Below, one piece after another: positions 7,831-15,729 of a stretch of 64,000 bases of DNA (positions within the stretch are counted from its first letter, which is position 1; each line of letters opens with the position of its first letter). The position numbers were made by a program, and so were the translations under genes. This DNA is from Bacteroidota bacterium (GTDB lineage: Bacteria; Bacteroidota; Bacteroidia; UBA4408), in NCBI GenBank assembly GCA_963169745.1, contig CAUJCU010000002.1:372001-436000 (forward strand). Direction: 5' to 3'. The notes beneath the pieces are model-generated. The model searched no databases. It saw nothing but the letters and a program-made list of their open reading frames with translations, and was not told the origin of the DNA.

Positions 7831-8259
7831 ATGCTAAGTTACACCTGCAAAGTAGCCATTAAAGCTGTCATTTATTTATCTGCCAAAAGTGCTAAAAATG
7901 AGAAATCGAGTATGCGCCATATTGCTGAAAATATTAATGCCAGCGAGCATACACTTGGCAAGATACTGCAAACGTTGGCACGGCATCGCTTAATTAATAG
8001 TGTAAAAGGGCCTTCTGGTGGTTTTTATCTTACCGAAAACCAGCAAAAGCAACCTGTTTTACATATTATTGAAACCATTGAAGGGAAAGAGGTTTTTAAA
8101 GAATGTGGATTGGGGCTTACGCGTTGTTCAGAAGTGCGCCCCTGCCCTATTCATCACGAATATAAAGTGGCACGCAATATGATTGAAGATTTGTTTTCAA
8201 AGAAAAGAGTTAAAGATTTAAGAGATTCAGTAAGTAATGGACTAGCTCATTTAAACTAA
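7831..8259 (+). CDS. Rrf2-family transcriptional regulator with 3-Cys Fe-S motif
   Basis: A 142-residue Rrf2 protein with the N-terminal winged helix (HTH about 28-60, ending in VKGPSGGF). Cys92, Cys99 and Cys105 (C-x6-C-x5-C) match the layout of Fe-S sensing Rrf2 proteins such as NsrR and IscR. NsrR-type members lose DNA binding when NO attacks the cluster. It sits in the middle of the rightward NO-related run, directly behind the DUF59 gene. Its closest relative in the window is the Rrf2 protein at 22264-22716, with the same Cys spacing. NO sensing is the likely role but is not provable from sequence. Confidence 0.88.
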   Translation: MLSYTCKVAIKAVIYLSAKSAKNEKSSMRHIAENINASEHTLGKILQTLARHRLINSVKGPSGGFYLTENQQKQPVLHIIETIEGKEVFKECGLGLTRCSEVRPCPIHHEYKVARNMIEDLFSKKRVKDLRDSVSNGLAHLN

Positions 8260-8300
8260 CTGTAATATTAGCTTAGTAATCAAAATTAACATACAATACT

Positions 8301-8648
8301 ATGGAAGAACATGCTATGTACCCCAAAACAACCAGAGAATTAGCAGAAAAGAAAGCGGCTCTAGCTCCTAAAAATATTGAAGCTTGGAGAAATTTTAGCA
8401 AAACTGTATTTGAGCCGGGCGCTCTTGATGAGAAAACAAAACAGCTTATTGCCGTAGCCATAGGTCATGTTACACAATGCCCTTATTGTATTCGTGCCCA
8501 CACGCCTTTAGCCATGCGAAAGGGTGCTACGCAAGAAGAAATTATGGAAGCCATTTGGATTGCAGCTGAAATGCGGGCGGGTGCTGCTTATGCACACGCA
8601 ACAATAGCTATGGAAGAGATTGAGAAGTTTAATTCTAGAAACAAATAA
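8301..8648 (+). CDS. AhpD-like carboxymuconolactone decarboxylase family protein
   Basis: A 115-residue protein of the CMD/AhpD fold. The redox motif CxxCxxxH is present as Cys60, Cys63 and His67 in CPYCIRAH, followed by the helix of the family core (EEIMEAIWIAAEMRAG). Members act as alkylhydroperoxidases or decarboxylases; the CxxC points to the peroxidase/disulfide type. It lies 41 nt after the Rrf2 gene, and a second AhpD-like gene follows 28 nt after its stop. The pair may protect against peroxide or reactive nitrogen species, which is an inference from context. Confidence 0.85.
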   Translation: MEEHAMYPKTTRELAEKKAALAPKNIEAWRNFSKTVFEPGALDEKTKQLIAVAIGHVTQCPYCIRAHTPLAMRKGATQEEIMEAIWIAAEMRAGAAYAHATIAMEEIEKFNSRNK

Positions 8649-8676
8649 TTTTTACTCCCTAAAATTTTACCCTATC

Positions 8677-9138
8677 GTGGAAAAGAAAAGATTAAATTAT
8701 GCTGCCGTTGCGCCTGATGCCATAAAAGGGCTTCTTGAAATTGAAAAATATATTGCCGGTTCAGGTCTTGATCAAAAAATTTTTGAACTAGTAAAATATA
8801 GAGCATCTCAAATTAACGGTTGCGCCTACTGTATGGATATGCACACCAAAGATGCCCGTGCAGCCGGAGAAACCGAGCAACGTTTGTTTTTACTTTCGGC
8901 CTGGAGAGAAGTAGCCTTTTATACCGAGAAGGAAAGAGCCGCGCTGGCATGGACAGAAGCCTTAACTTTGGTAATGGAAAATGATATTCCTGATGAACTG
9001 TATCAGAAAGTAAAAAGACATTTTGATGATATGGAGTTAATTGCCTTAACCATGACCATAGTTGCCATAAATGGCTGGAACAGGCTTTCTGTAGCATTTA
9101 AAACTCAGGCAGGGTCGTACGTTCCGGGGCAACATTAA
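8677..9138 (+). CDS. AhpD/CMD-family peroxidase-like protein
   Basis: A 153-residue CMD-family protein from a GTG start at 8677. The frame is open further upstream to a TTG at 8620, but that would overlap the previous gene and add residues unlike the family, while the protein from GTG starts with the expected KRLNYAAVAPDA. The AhpD core is clear: Glu37, then Cys49, Cys52 and His56 in NGCAYCMDMH, then the conserved AGETEQRLFLLSAWRE. It is likely a thiol-dependent peroxidase or reductase. It stands 28 nt after the first AhpD gene and 13 nt before the SDR gene. Confidence 0.85.
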   Translation: MEKKRLNYAAVAPDAIKGLLEIEKYIAGSGLDQKIFELVKYRASQINGCAYCMDMHTKDARAAGETEQRLFLLSAWREVAFYTEKERAALAWTEALTLVMENDIPDELYQKVKRHFDDMELIALTMTIVAINGWNRLSVAFKTQAGSYVPGQH

Positions 9139-9151
9139 AAAAAATTGATTT

Positions 9152-9870
9152 ATGATATTAGAAGGAAAAACTGCAGTAGTAACCGGTGTTAGTTCAGGAT
9201 TGGGAAAAGCAATAGCTGAATCACTCGTAAAAGAAAAACTTTTTAAAATATATGGTATTGCCCGTAATACCGAAGCTCTGTCTGCTCTTCATCAAGAGCT
9301 TGGTTCTTTCTTTATACCCGTAGTTTTAGATATAACTGATGAAAAGAGAGTAAGAGCTTGGGTACAACACACTTTTGATAAAAGTCATGTTCCGGATATT
9401 TTGATAAACAATGCCGGTGTTGGGGCTTTTGCCCGGATAGATGAAATGTCATCTCATGATTGGCTCAACATTATCAATACCAATATTAATGGGCTTTACT
9501 TTATAAGTTCTGAAATTATAAAGTTATTGCGAAAGAAAAAAGAGCCTTCACATATTATCAATATTGGCTCAATTATGGGAACTACCACACGCCCTGAAGG
9601 TTCAGCCTATGGCGCTTCAAAATTTGCAGTAAATGCCATTAGCGAAACATTATTTAAAGAACTGCGTGAAGATAATATAAAAGTAACCTGTGTAAACCCC
9701 GGGTCTATTGAAACTGATTTTTTATTACGTTCGGGAATTGCACCCATCATAACATGCTGCAAGCAAAAGATATTGCCAATACGATTATTCATGTTTTAAA
9801 AACACCCGATAATATGCTCATAAATGAAATTACCATGAGGCCTTTAAATCCTAAAGCACCCGAGCAATAA
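9152..9870 (+). pseudogene. Short-chain dehydrogenase/reductase, frameshifted near its C-terminus
   Basis: The first frame encodes a classical SDR: TGxxxGxG at 11-18, NNAG at 86-89, and the catalytic Ser140, Tyr153 and Lys157. It reads normally to about residue 200 (GIAP, near 9750), then goes out of frame and stops at 9799 after a nonsense tail. The missing end is intact in the neighbouring frame from about 9748 to the stop at 9868-9870 (MLQAKDIANTIIHVLKTPDN onward), which is a normal SDR C-terminus. One missing base between about 9738 and 9752 explains both. It could be a real mutation or an assembly error. It is last in the rightward run. Confidence 0.85.
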
Positions 9871-9889
9871 TTTGTAAATTTGAAATTTT

Positions 9890-10843
9890 TTAATGTTTTT
9901 TATTTAATTCATTGAGTTGTTGATCTATTAGGGCCAATCCTTCTTTAAAAGTTTTGGGCTTAAACCCTAGTACGTTTACAGCTTTATCAATAACAAATCC
10001 AGTGCGAGGAGGCCTTTTAGCCGGTTGATTTAAGGTGCTTGATGAAACAATTTGAATAAGCTCCTTATTTAAGTTCCAATATTCGGCTACCAAATATACT
10101 AACTCTAAAATACTGTATGTTTTACTGCTACTAATATTAAAAATACCTTGTGCTTTTTTCTCGGCAATTAACATACAACCTTCAGCTAAGTCCTCAGCTA
10201 ACGTAGGTGCTCTATACTGATCATTTATTACTTTTATTATTTGTTCTTTTTCCAATGCCTCTTTGGCCCATAATACTAAATTAGAACGGCTCAAGTTATC
10301 TACAACACCATATACAATAATAGTTCGTACCACAGCCCAGTTCAGTTTACTTTGCTGCACAAGTAATTCTGCCTTATATTTTGAATGTCCGTAATATGAA
10401 ATTGGATTAGGTTGGTCGCTTTCTGAATAAGGGCCTGCCTGGCCATCAAAAACAAAGTCGGTACTTAAATGAATAAAATGGGGGTTGTACCCTGGGTTAT
10501 CATATTGTAGTTTCTCCAATGCCTGAATTTGATAGTTAACGGCATGAATGTTAACTGCATCACACGCCTCAGGTTCTGTTTCACATTGGTCAACATTGGT
10601 TATTGCAGCAGTATTAATTACAACATCGGGCTTATAAGTTGTAAATACTTTTGAAACCGCTTGAGAGTCGGTAATGTCTAAATTTAAATAGGTATAGCCC
10701 TCTTTTTGGGTAATCCTATTTATTCCTCTGGAACAAGCTATAATCTGGTATCGGTTTTTACTTTGAGCGTTACGTTCGCGCAACAAATAAACTAACTTCT
10801 GCCCCAGCAAACCATTGGAACCTGTAATTAAAACACTTGGCAT
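9890..10843 (-). CDS. RmlD-like dTDP-4-dehydrorhamnose reductase / NAD(P) sugar reductase
   Basis: A 317-residue extended SDR. The nucleotide-binding TGSNGLLG lies at residues 7-14 and the active-site Tyr151-x3-Lys155 in YYGHSKYKAE. The STDFVFDG segment is typical of RmlD. RmlD reduces dTDP-4-dehydro-L-rhamnose, but no rmlA/B/C genes are nearby, so a stand-alone NAD(P)-dependent sugar or related reductase is equally possible. It is monocistronic, convergent with the SDR pseudogene and divergent from the sugar dehydrogenase gene. A TATCTTTG box on the minus strand at 10882-10889 fits its promoter. Confidence 0.8.
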   Translation of the reverse strand: MPSVLITGSNGLLGQKLVYLLRERNAQSKNRYQIIACSRGINRITQKEGYTYLNLDITDSQAVSKVFTTYKPDVVINTAAITNVDQCETEPEACDAVNIHAVNYQIQALEKLQYDNPGYNPHFIHLSTDFVFDGQAGPYSESDQPNPISYYGHSKYKAELLVQQSKLNWAVVRTIIVYGVVDNLSRSNLVLWAKEALEKEQIIKVINDQYRAPTLAEDLAEGCMLIAEKKAQGIFNISSSKTYSILELVYLVAEYWNLNKELIQIVSSSTLNQPAKRPPRTGFVIDKAVNVLGFKPKTFKEGLALIDQQLNELNKKH

Positions 10844-10881
10844 AAATACGCTTTTAAGAAATTTATTATAAAATGATGGAA

Positions 10882-10889
10882 CAAAGATA
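10882..10889 (-). promoter_or_regulatory. Candidate promoter box TATCTTTG (RmlD-like gene)
   Basis: Reads TATCTTTG on the minus strand, matching TAnnTTTG, 38 nt before the start codon at 10843. It is paired with a divergent box at 10924-10931. Confidence 0.5.
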
Positions 10890-10923
10890 ACAGCAAAACA
10901 ATGTTCGTTTCAATTAGAATATG

Positions 10924-10931
10924 TACATTTG
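10924..10931 (+). promoter_or_regulatory. Candidate promoter box TACATTTG (sugar dehydrogenase gene)
   Basis: TACATTTG matches TAnnTTTG and lies 25 nt before the ATG at 10957, giving a short leader. Confidence 0.5.
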
Positions 10932-10956
10932 ATTAAAAATACTAAAACTCCATAAT

Positions 10957-12870
10957 ATGAAAAAATTACTCTCTTTTTTGATGTTGGCATTTGTGTTGGT
11001 CTTTTATGCCCAAGCTCAACCTACTTTAACTTTTTCAACTTTTAGTACCGGTTACAGTAAAGTTATTGCTATTGAAAATTGTAATGACAGTCGTCTGTTT
11101 GTGGTTCAGCAGGCAGGTAAAATTATGATTTGTGATAGTACCGGAACAAAGCTAACAACTCCATTCTTAGATATTACAGGAATATGTTCTAATCCCTCTG
11201 GAGTTGGAGATGAACGTGGTTTATTAGGTTTAGCTTTCCACCCCGATTACAAAAACAATGGTTATTTTTATTTAAACTATACGGCTGCATCGGGTGGTGC
11301 AACAAAAATAGTTAGATATAGTGTAAACCCTAACGACTCTAATTTAGCCGACCCCAATAGTGCCGAAATTTTACTTAGCATATCACAACCATACTCAAAC
11401 CACAACGGAGGAACAATAAGATTTGGGGCTGATGGTTATTTGTATATTGGTATGGGTGATGGCGGAAGCGGAAACGACCCGGGAAATAGAGCGCAAGATA
11501 AAACACAACTCTTAGGAAAAATGCTTCGCATAAATGTAGATAGTGTACAAGCTCCCTTAGCCTATGCAATTCCTCCTGACAATCCTTTTGTAGGAACTGC
11601 AAACCGTGGTGAAATATGGTCTTATGGCTTACGCAATCCATGGAAATGGAGTTTCGACCGTATATATAATGATTTATGGATAGGAGATGTAGGACAAAAT
11701 GCTTGGGAGGAAATTGATTTTGAGCCCTATGGAACGCCCGGTGGCCGCAACTATGGATGGAGATGCTATGAAGGTATGGTTACAAACAATTCTGTAAGTC
11801 AAAGCGGATGCCCAGCTTTTAATACAACCGCTCCTCCAATATTTGTTTTTGACCATTCTACGGCTTGCTCTGTTACCGGTGGTTATATATACCGAGGAGC
11901 TAAAAACGGCTCGTTATACGGCTATTATGTTTTTACAGATTATTGTGATGCAATTTTCAGACTATTGAAAAGAGAAAATGATGGAACTTTTACAAGCTAC
12001 AATTTAGGTCAGGCAGCTGGTTCAGGAGATTATGTTGCTTTTGGTGAAGACTACCGTGGTGAATTATATTTAGCTGATGTGGGTAGTAATGCCATAAAAA
12101 AAATAAGCACTCCTGATTGTTTGCCCACAGCTGCTATTATTTCGTTGCAAGATACCATTACCGTATGTAGCGGAGCAGCGTTCCCTGTTTTAAGCAGTAT
12201 CTATCATCCTGAAAACTCTTACCAGTGGTACAAAGATGGGGGAGTTATAAATGGAGCAACTGCTGCCACCTTCGCTTGTTCCGAGAGTGGTAGTTATACA
12301 GTAGAAGTAACAAATCCTTCTGCGTGTACCAATTTATCAGATGCGGTTGTGGTTCAACAAAATATATTTCCAAACGTTTCTTTTACGGGATTAGATTCGG
12401 TTTACTGTCATCTTGATTCACCAAGTACGTTATCAGGAACACCAGCAGGTGGAACTTTTAGTGGAAATGGAGTCAATGGAAATACTTTCGAACCGCAGAC
12501 AGTAGGAACTGGCTCTTATGTTGTTACCTATACATATATAAATAATAATGGTTGTGATACCAGTGTTACACAAACTACTGAAGTAACTATTTGTGGTGGG
12601 TTAATGACCAAAAACCCTATTTCATCTCTTCAATTATTCCCTAACCCCAATCAAGGGCAATTTAATTTAGAATATGTTGCAACCGAAGCATCTTTACTTA
12701 CGCTATTTATTACAGACATTACCGGAAAAGAAGTTTACAGCCGGGAAATTTACAGCAACAGCGGCAACAACACACTAACTCTTAATTTAACGAGTCTTGA
12801 AAAGGGCTTTTATATGCTAAAAATAAATAACTCAAAAGCACAAAATAATAAAGCCTTTGTTATTTACTAA
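10957..12870 (+). CDS. PQQ-type glucose/sorbosone dehydrogenase, T9SS-sorted
   Basis: A 637-residue exported protein. Residues 1-20 are a signal peptide ending near YAQAQ. Residues about 25-390 form the six-bladed propeller of soluble PQQ glucose/sorbosone dehydrogenases, shown by GLLGLAFHPDY, HNGGTIRFGADGYLYIGMGD, GLRNPWKWSFD and the closing LYLADVGSNAIKKI. An Ig/PKD-like linker follows (about 395-545), with an SGSYTVEV strand. The last 85 residues are a type A T9SS sorting domain (LFPNPNQGQFNLE ... GFYMLKI). It would oxidise sugars or aldoses at the cell surface; the exact substrate is not predictable. A strong terminator follows 15 nt after the stop. Confidence 0.9.
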   Translation: MKKLLSFLMLAFVLVFYAQAQPTLTFSTFSTGYSKVIAIENCNDSRLFVVQQAGKIMICDSTGTKLTTPFLDITGICSNPSGVGDERGLLGLAFHPDYKNNGYFYLNYTAASGGATKIVRYSVNPNDSNLADPNSAEILLSISQPYSNHNGGTIRFGADGYLYIGMGDGGSGNDPGNRAQDKTQLLGKMLRINVDSVQAPLAYAIPPDNPFVGTANRGEIWSYGLRNPWKWSFDRIYNDLWIGDVGQNAWEEIDFEPYGTPGGRNYGWRCYEGMVTNNSVSQSGCPAFNTTAPPIFVFDHSTACSVTGGYIYRGAKNGSLYGYYVFTDYCDAIFRLLKRENDGTFTSYNLGQAAGSGDYVAFGEDYRGELYLADVGSNAIKKISTPDCLPTAAIISLQDTITVCSGAAFPVLSSIYHPENSYQWYKDGGVINGATAATFACSESGSYTVEVTNPSACTNLSDAVVVQQNIFPNVSFTGLDSVYCHLDSPSTLSGTPAGGTFSGNGVNGNTFEPQTVGTGSYVVTYTYINNNGCDTSVTQTTEVTICGGLMTKNPISSLQLFPNPNQGQFNLEYVATEASLLTLFITDITGKEVYSREIYSNSGNNTLTLNLTSLEKGFYMLKINNSKAQNNKAFVIY

Positions 12871-12885
12871 TAGCTTAACCATAAG

Positions 12886-12927
12886 AACCAAAGAGGCTGC
12901 TCCATAAAATGAGCAGCCTCTTTGGTT
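12886..12927. terminator. Rho-independent terminator, 17-bp perfect stem
   Basis: Arms at 12886-12902 and 12911-12927 pair perfectly over 17 bp (AACCAAAGAGGCTGCTC) around an 8-nt loop. It stands just behind the sugar dehydrogenase gene. The T-run is short (TTTGGTT), but the stem is unusually strong. Confidence 0.85.
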
Positions 12928-13059
12928 TAGAAACATAGTATAGTAGTTCTCTGAGTATTAATTTTATAAAAGAATGATTATTCTTTAGCAACAGTCTTTC
13001 CGTAATATGAGTTATTAAATGCTGTTTTTGTATTTTTATCCCACTCAAAAAAAACTCTT

Positions 13060-14193
13060 TTGACCTACAATAAAGACGCTGTTTATTTTCCATTGCTTGA
13101 TGCCACAAGGTTTGTCGCATTTATACCTGTTTTCTTAACTCATTGCTTTATTACCTCTAATGTTGAAATTGAAAATGCGCTGTGGTTTAAACAAGTTACT
13201 CATTTTCTAAACATTGGGCTGCTTGGACTTGACTACTTTTTTGTATTGTCCTCTTTCCTGATTACCCGAATTATTATTGAGGAAAAAAATCATTTCAATT
13301 CTTTTAATTTTAAGTTTTTTTTTGTGCGAAGAAGCCTGCGAATATGGCCACTATATTTTTTAATGATTCTATTAGGTTATATAACCTATTACTCCGGAAT
13401 ATTAAATAACTCACTACCTCCTTTTATAAGTTTTGCAAGCTTTACACTTAACTTATATATCAGCAATCATGGGTATGATTTTCTTTTTTTTCTAGTCATT
13501 CTTTGGAGTATTTCTGTTGAAGAGCAGTTCTATATTTTTTGGGGCGGTTTCCTCTATTTCCTATCATTTAATAGCATCTCTATTTTTAAAGCTATTATAC
13601 TTATTGTTGGGTTTCTGTTTATTTTAATTTCACTAATGTATCGTTATACACACAATCAGAATGAATTACAGCTTTATTTTCATACCTTAAGTGTTATGGG
13701 TAATTTTGGCGTTGGTATAATATTGGCTTGGCTTAGTGTATATTCAAAGGTTTTTTTACGCCTTTTTGATCAATTCACTTCACTTCATATAGGTTTTATA
13801 GTCTTTGTAATTGTTTTTTCAATAGTGTTCTACACCAATATTTTCATTTTCCCATTAGCTGTTTGGATAGAGCGCATGTATTTCTCTATTATTTTTGCGC
13901 TTATTATTGCTGTTTTGTGTTTTTCACCCCGGGTTAAAGAATGGCAAAAATTTTTTAGCCCATTTAATTATTTAGGCAAAATTTCATTGGGGTTGTATTT
14001 TTACCATGCTGTTGTTATTACTATTTTTTCAAAACTCATGATGCATTTTCATATTGCAGAACATAGCTGGCAAGTTATGTTTCTGAATCCAATATTTATG
14101 TTAAGCCTAAGTATATTATTAGCCTCTTTAAGTTATAATTACTTCGAAAAGCCTATACTTGCATTGAAAAATAATTTTTACAGAAAAGATTAG
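13060..14193 (+). CDS. Acyltransferase 3 family membrane O-acyltransferase
   Basis: A 377-residue integral membrane protein of the acyltransferase 3 (OafA/YrhL-like) family with about ten helices. The N-terminal PLLDATRFVAFIPVFLTH (family R and H residues) and the later LWSISVEEQFYIFW are the signature motifs. These enzymes acylate extracytoplasmic sugars such as LPS or polysaccharides. The only plausible start is TTG at 13060; no in-frame ATG occurs upstream before a stop. The pssA gene begins 7 nt after its stop, so they are probably co-transcribed. Confidence 0.85.
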   Translation: MTYNKDAVYFPLLDATRFVAFIPVFLTHCFITSNVEIENALWFKQVTHFLNIGLLGLDYFFVLSSFLITRIIIEEKNHFNSFNFKFFFVRRSLRIWPLYFLMILLGYITYYSGILNNSLPPFISFASFTLNLYISNHGYDFLFFLVILWSISVEEQFYIFWGGFLYFLSFNSISIFKAIILIVGFLFILISLMYRYTHNQNELQLYFHTLSVMGNFGVGIILAWLSVYSKVFLRLFDQFTSLHIGFIVFVIVFSIVFYTNIFIFPLAVWIERMYFSIIFALIIAVLCFSPRVKEWQKFFSPFNYLGKISLGLYFYHAVVITIFSKLMMHFHIAEHSWQVMFLNPIFMLSLSILLASLSYNYFEKPILALKNNFYRKD

Positions 14194-14200
14194 GGTTAAA

Positions 14201-14953
14201 ATGATAAAAAAACAAATTCCTAACATCATTACTTTACTCAATTTGCTATGTGGTTGTTTGGCTATAGTGAGCACTTTTCATAAAACCTTTGATTTAACAG
14301 CCATATTGGTTGTACTAGCTGCCATTTTTGACTTTTTTGATGGTTTTGCAGCTCGAATTTTAAAAGTTCATTCTGAATTAGGAAAACAACTGGATTCATT
14401 AGCCGATATGGTAACTTTTGGAGTTGTACCCGGCTTTGTTATGTATCAGTTAATTATTTACACTATCGGTATGAGTGCAGTAAACACTTTGTCTGATGCA
14501 CCTATATGGTATTGGGCTTATGCTGCTTTCAGTATTCCGGTTTTTTCGGCCTATCGCTTAGCTAAATTTAACCTAGATAGCCGCCAAAGTACCAGTTTTA
14601 TAGGGCTCCCCACTCCGGCCAGCGCTTTATTCTTATGCTTTCTGCCTTCATTAATGATGTTTGAAGGCGATTTTCTATTTCCCTTTCTTTTTAAGCCTTA
14701 CATATTAGTTGGGCTTTGCTTATTAATTTCTTATTTGATGGTTGCCGAATTACCTATGATCGCTTTAAAATTCAAACACTTTAAGCTAAATGGTAATAGA
14801 TGGCGCTATACATTAATTTTGTTGTCCCTTATTTTACTTTTTATTCTGAAACAGAAAGCAGTGCCATTAATTATTATTTTATATGTAATTTTGTCTTTTA
14901 TTCAAAATATCTTCAACAAACAAAATACTGCGCCAACTCATCATGAAATTTAG
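14201..14953 (+). CDS. pssA: CDP-diacylglycerol-serine O-phosphatidyltransferase
   Basis: A 250-residue membrane enzyme that makes phosphatidylserine, the precursor of phosphatidylethanolamine. The CDP-alcohol phosphotransferase signature is complete: Asp44, Asp47-Gly48, Ala51-Arg52, Gly61, Asp65 and Asp69. About eight helices follow the usual layout of the Bacillus-type enzyme rather than the E. coli PLD-type one. It sits between the acyltransferase and purS and overlaps purS by 11 nt. Confidence 0.93.
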   Translation: MIKKQIPNIITLLNLLCGCLAIVSTFHKTFDLTAILVVLAAIFDFFDGFAARILKVHSELGKQLDSLADMVTFGVVPGFVMYQLIIYTIGMSAVNTLSDAPIWYWAYAAFSIPVFSAYRLAKFNLDSRQSTSFIGLPTPASALFLCFLPSLMMFEGDFLFPFLFKPYILVGLCLLISYLMVAELPMIALKFKHFKLNGNRWRYTLILLSLILLFILKQKAVPLIIILYVILSFIQNIFNKQNTAPTHHEI

Positions 14954-15194
14954 AGCCGAAATTGACATTATGCCTTTAAAAGCACTGCTTGATCCACAAG
15001 GGAAAGCAGTAACTCAAAGTATGAAAAACATACATTTATCCGAAATTACCAATGTAAGAGTAGGTAAACATATTAGTCTTGAAATTGAAGCACCAGACAA
15101 AAAAACTGCAGAAAGTAAAGTTGATGAAGCTTGTAAGAAATTATTAGCAAATCAAATTATGGAAAGTTATGTTTTTGAACTTTCTGAGCTCTAA
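14943..15194 (+). CDS. purS: Phosphoribosylformylglycinamidine synthase subunit PurS
   Basis: An 83-residue protein with the PurS beta-alpha-beta fold (MKFRAEIDIMPLKALLDPQG, then VRVGKHISLEIEA). PurS bridges PurQ and PurL in the fourth step of purine synthesis. It overlaps the end of pssA by 11 nt, indicating translational coupling. The purQ and purL partners are not in this window. A freestanding purS implies that the split, Gram-positive-type FGAM synthase is used. Confidence 0.85.
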   Translation: MKFRAEIDIMPLKALLDPQGKAVTQSMKNIHLSEITNVRVGKHISLEIEAPDKKTAESKVDEACKKLLANQIMESYVFELSEL

Positions 15195-15244
15195 TAACTA
15201 TATTTAAGGCTACTTACCCCCTAAATACATATTTAAAATATTTT

Positions 15245-15715
15245 ATGGCCAAACCAAGTTTTGACAATATTTATATGGACTTAGCCCAAAAATTGGCATT
15301 ACGCTCACATTGTGTAAAAATGCAGGTAGGGGCTGTTTTAACCAAAGATACGCGCATCATATCGTTAGGATACAACGGTCCTCCGGCCGGAACACACAAC
15401 TGTGATGAGGAATGGCCTGATGAAGGTTGCCCTCGTGATAGTAAAGGAAGCTGTTCCTTAGCTCTTCATGCCGAACAAAATGCTATATTGTATGCCGCTA
15501 AAAACAAAGTAAGTGTTGAAGGTTCCACCTTATATGTTACCTTATCGCCTTGTATTGCTTGTGCCCGTATAATTTTCTCAACCGGAATCACAAAAGTAAT
15601 ATATCTGAACAGCTATGCCGAATACAAAAAAATACCCAGTGATGAAGGTGTAGATTTTTTACGAAAGTTTGGAGTTGAAGTTATTTCATTTAAAGTTTTA
15701 AATGAAAACTCGTGA
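15245..15715 (+). CDS. Deoxycytidylate (dCMP) deaminase
   Basis: A 156-residue zinc deaminase with the full site: His75-Ala-Glu77 and Pro102-Cys103-x2-Cys106. The early VGAVLTKDTRIISLGYNGPP is typical of dCMP deaminases, which convert dCMP to dUMP for dTTP synthesis. ComEB-like proteins share the family, so the specific substrate is inferred. It lies 50 nt after purS and 14 nt before the peptidase gene. Confidence 0.9.
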   Translation: MAKPSFDNIYMDLAQKLALRSHCVKMQVGAVLTKDTRIISLGYNGPPAGTHNCDEEWPDEGCPRDSKGSCSLALHAEQNAILYAAKNKVSVEGSTLYVTLSPCIACARIIFSTGITKVIYLNSYAEYKKIPSDEGVDFLRKFGVEVISFKVLNENS

Positions 15716-15729
15716 TTGTTTACAGCTAA

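Noticed and set aside
8620-8676. Longer start (TTG) for the second AhpD-like protein
   Set aside because: It would overlap the previous gene and adds residues not seen in the family; the GTG at 8677 fits family length.
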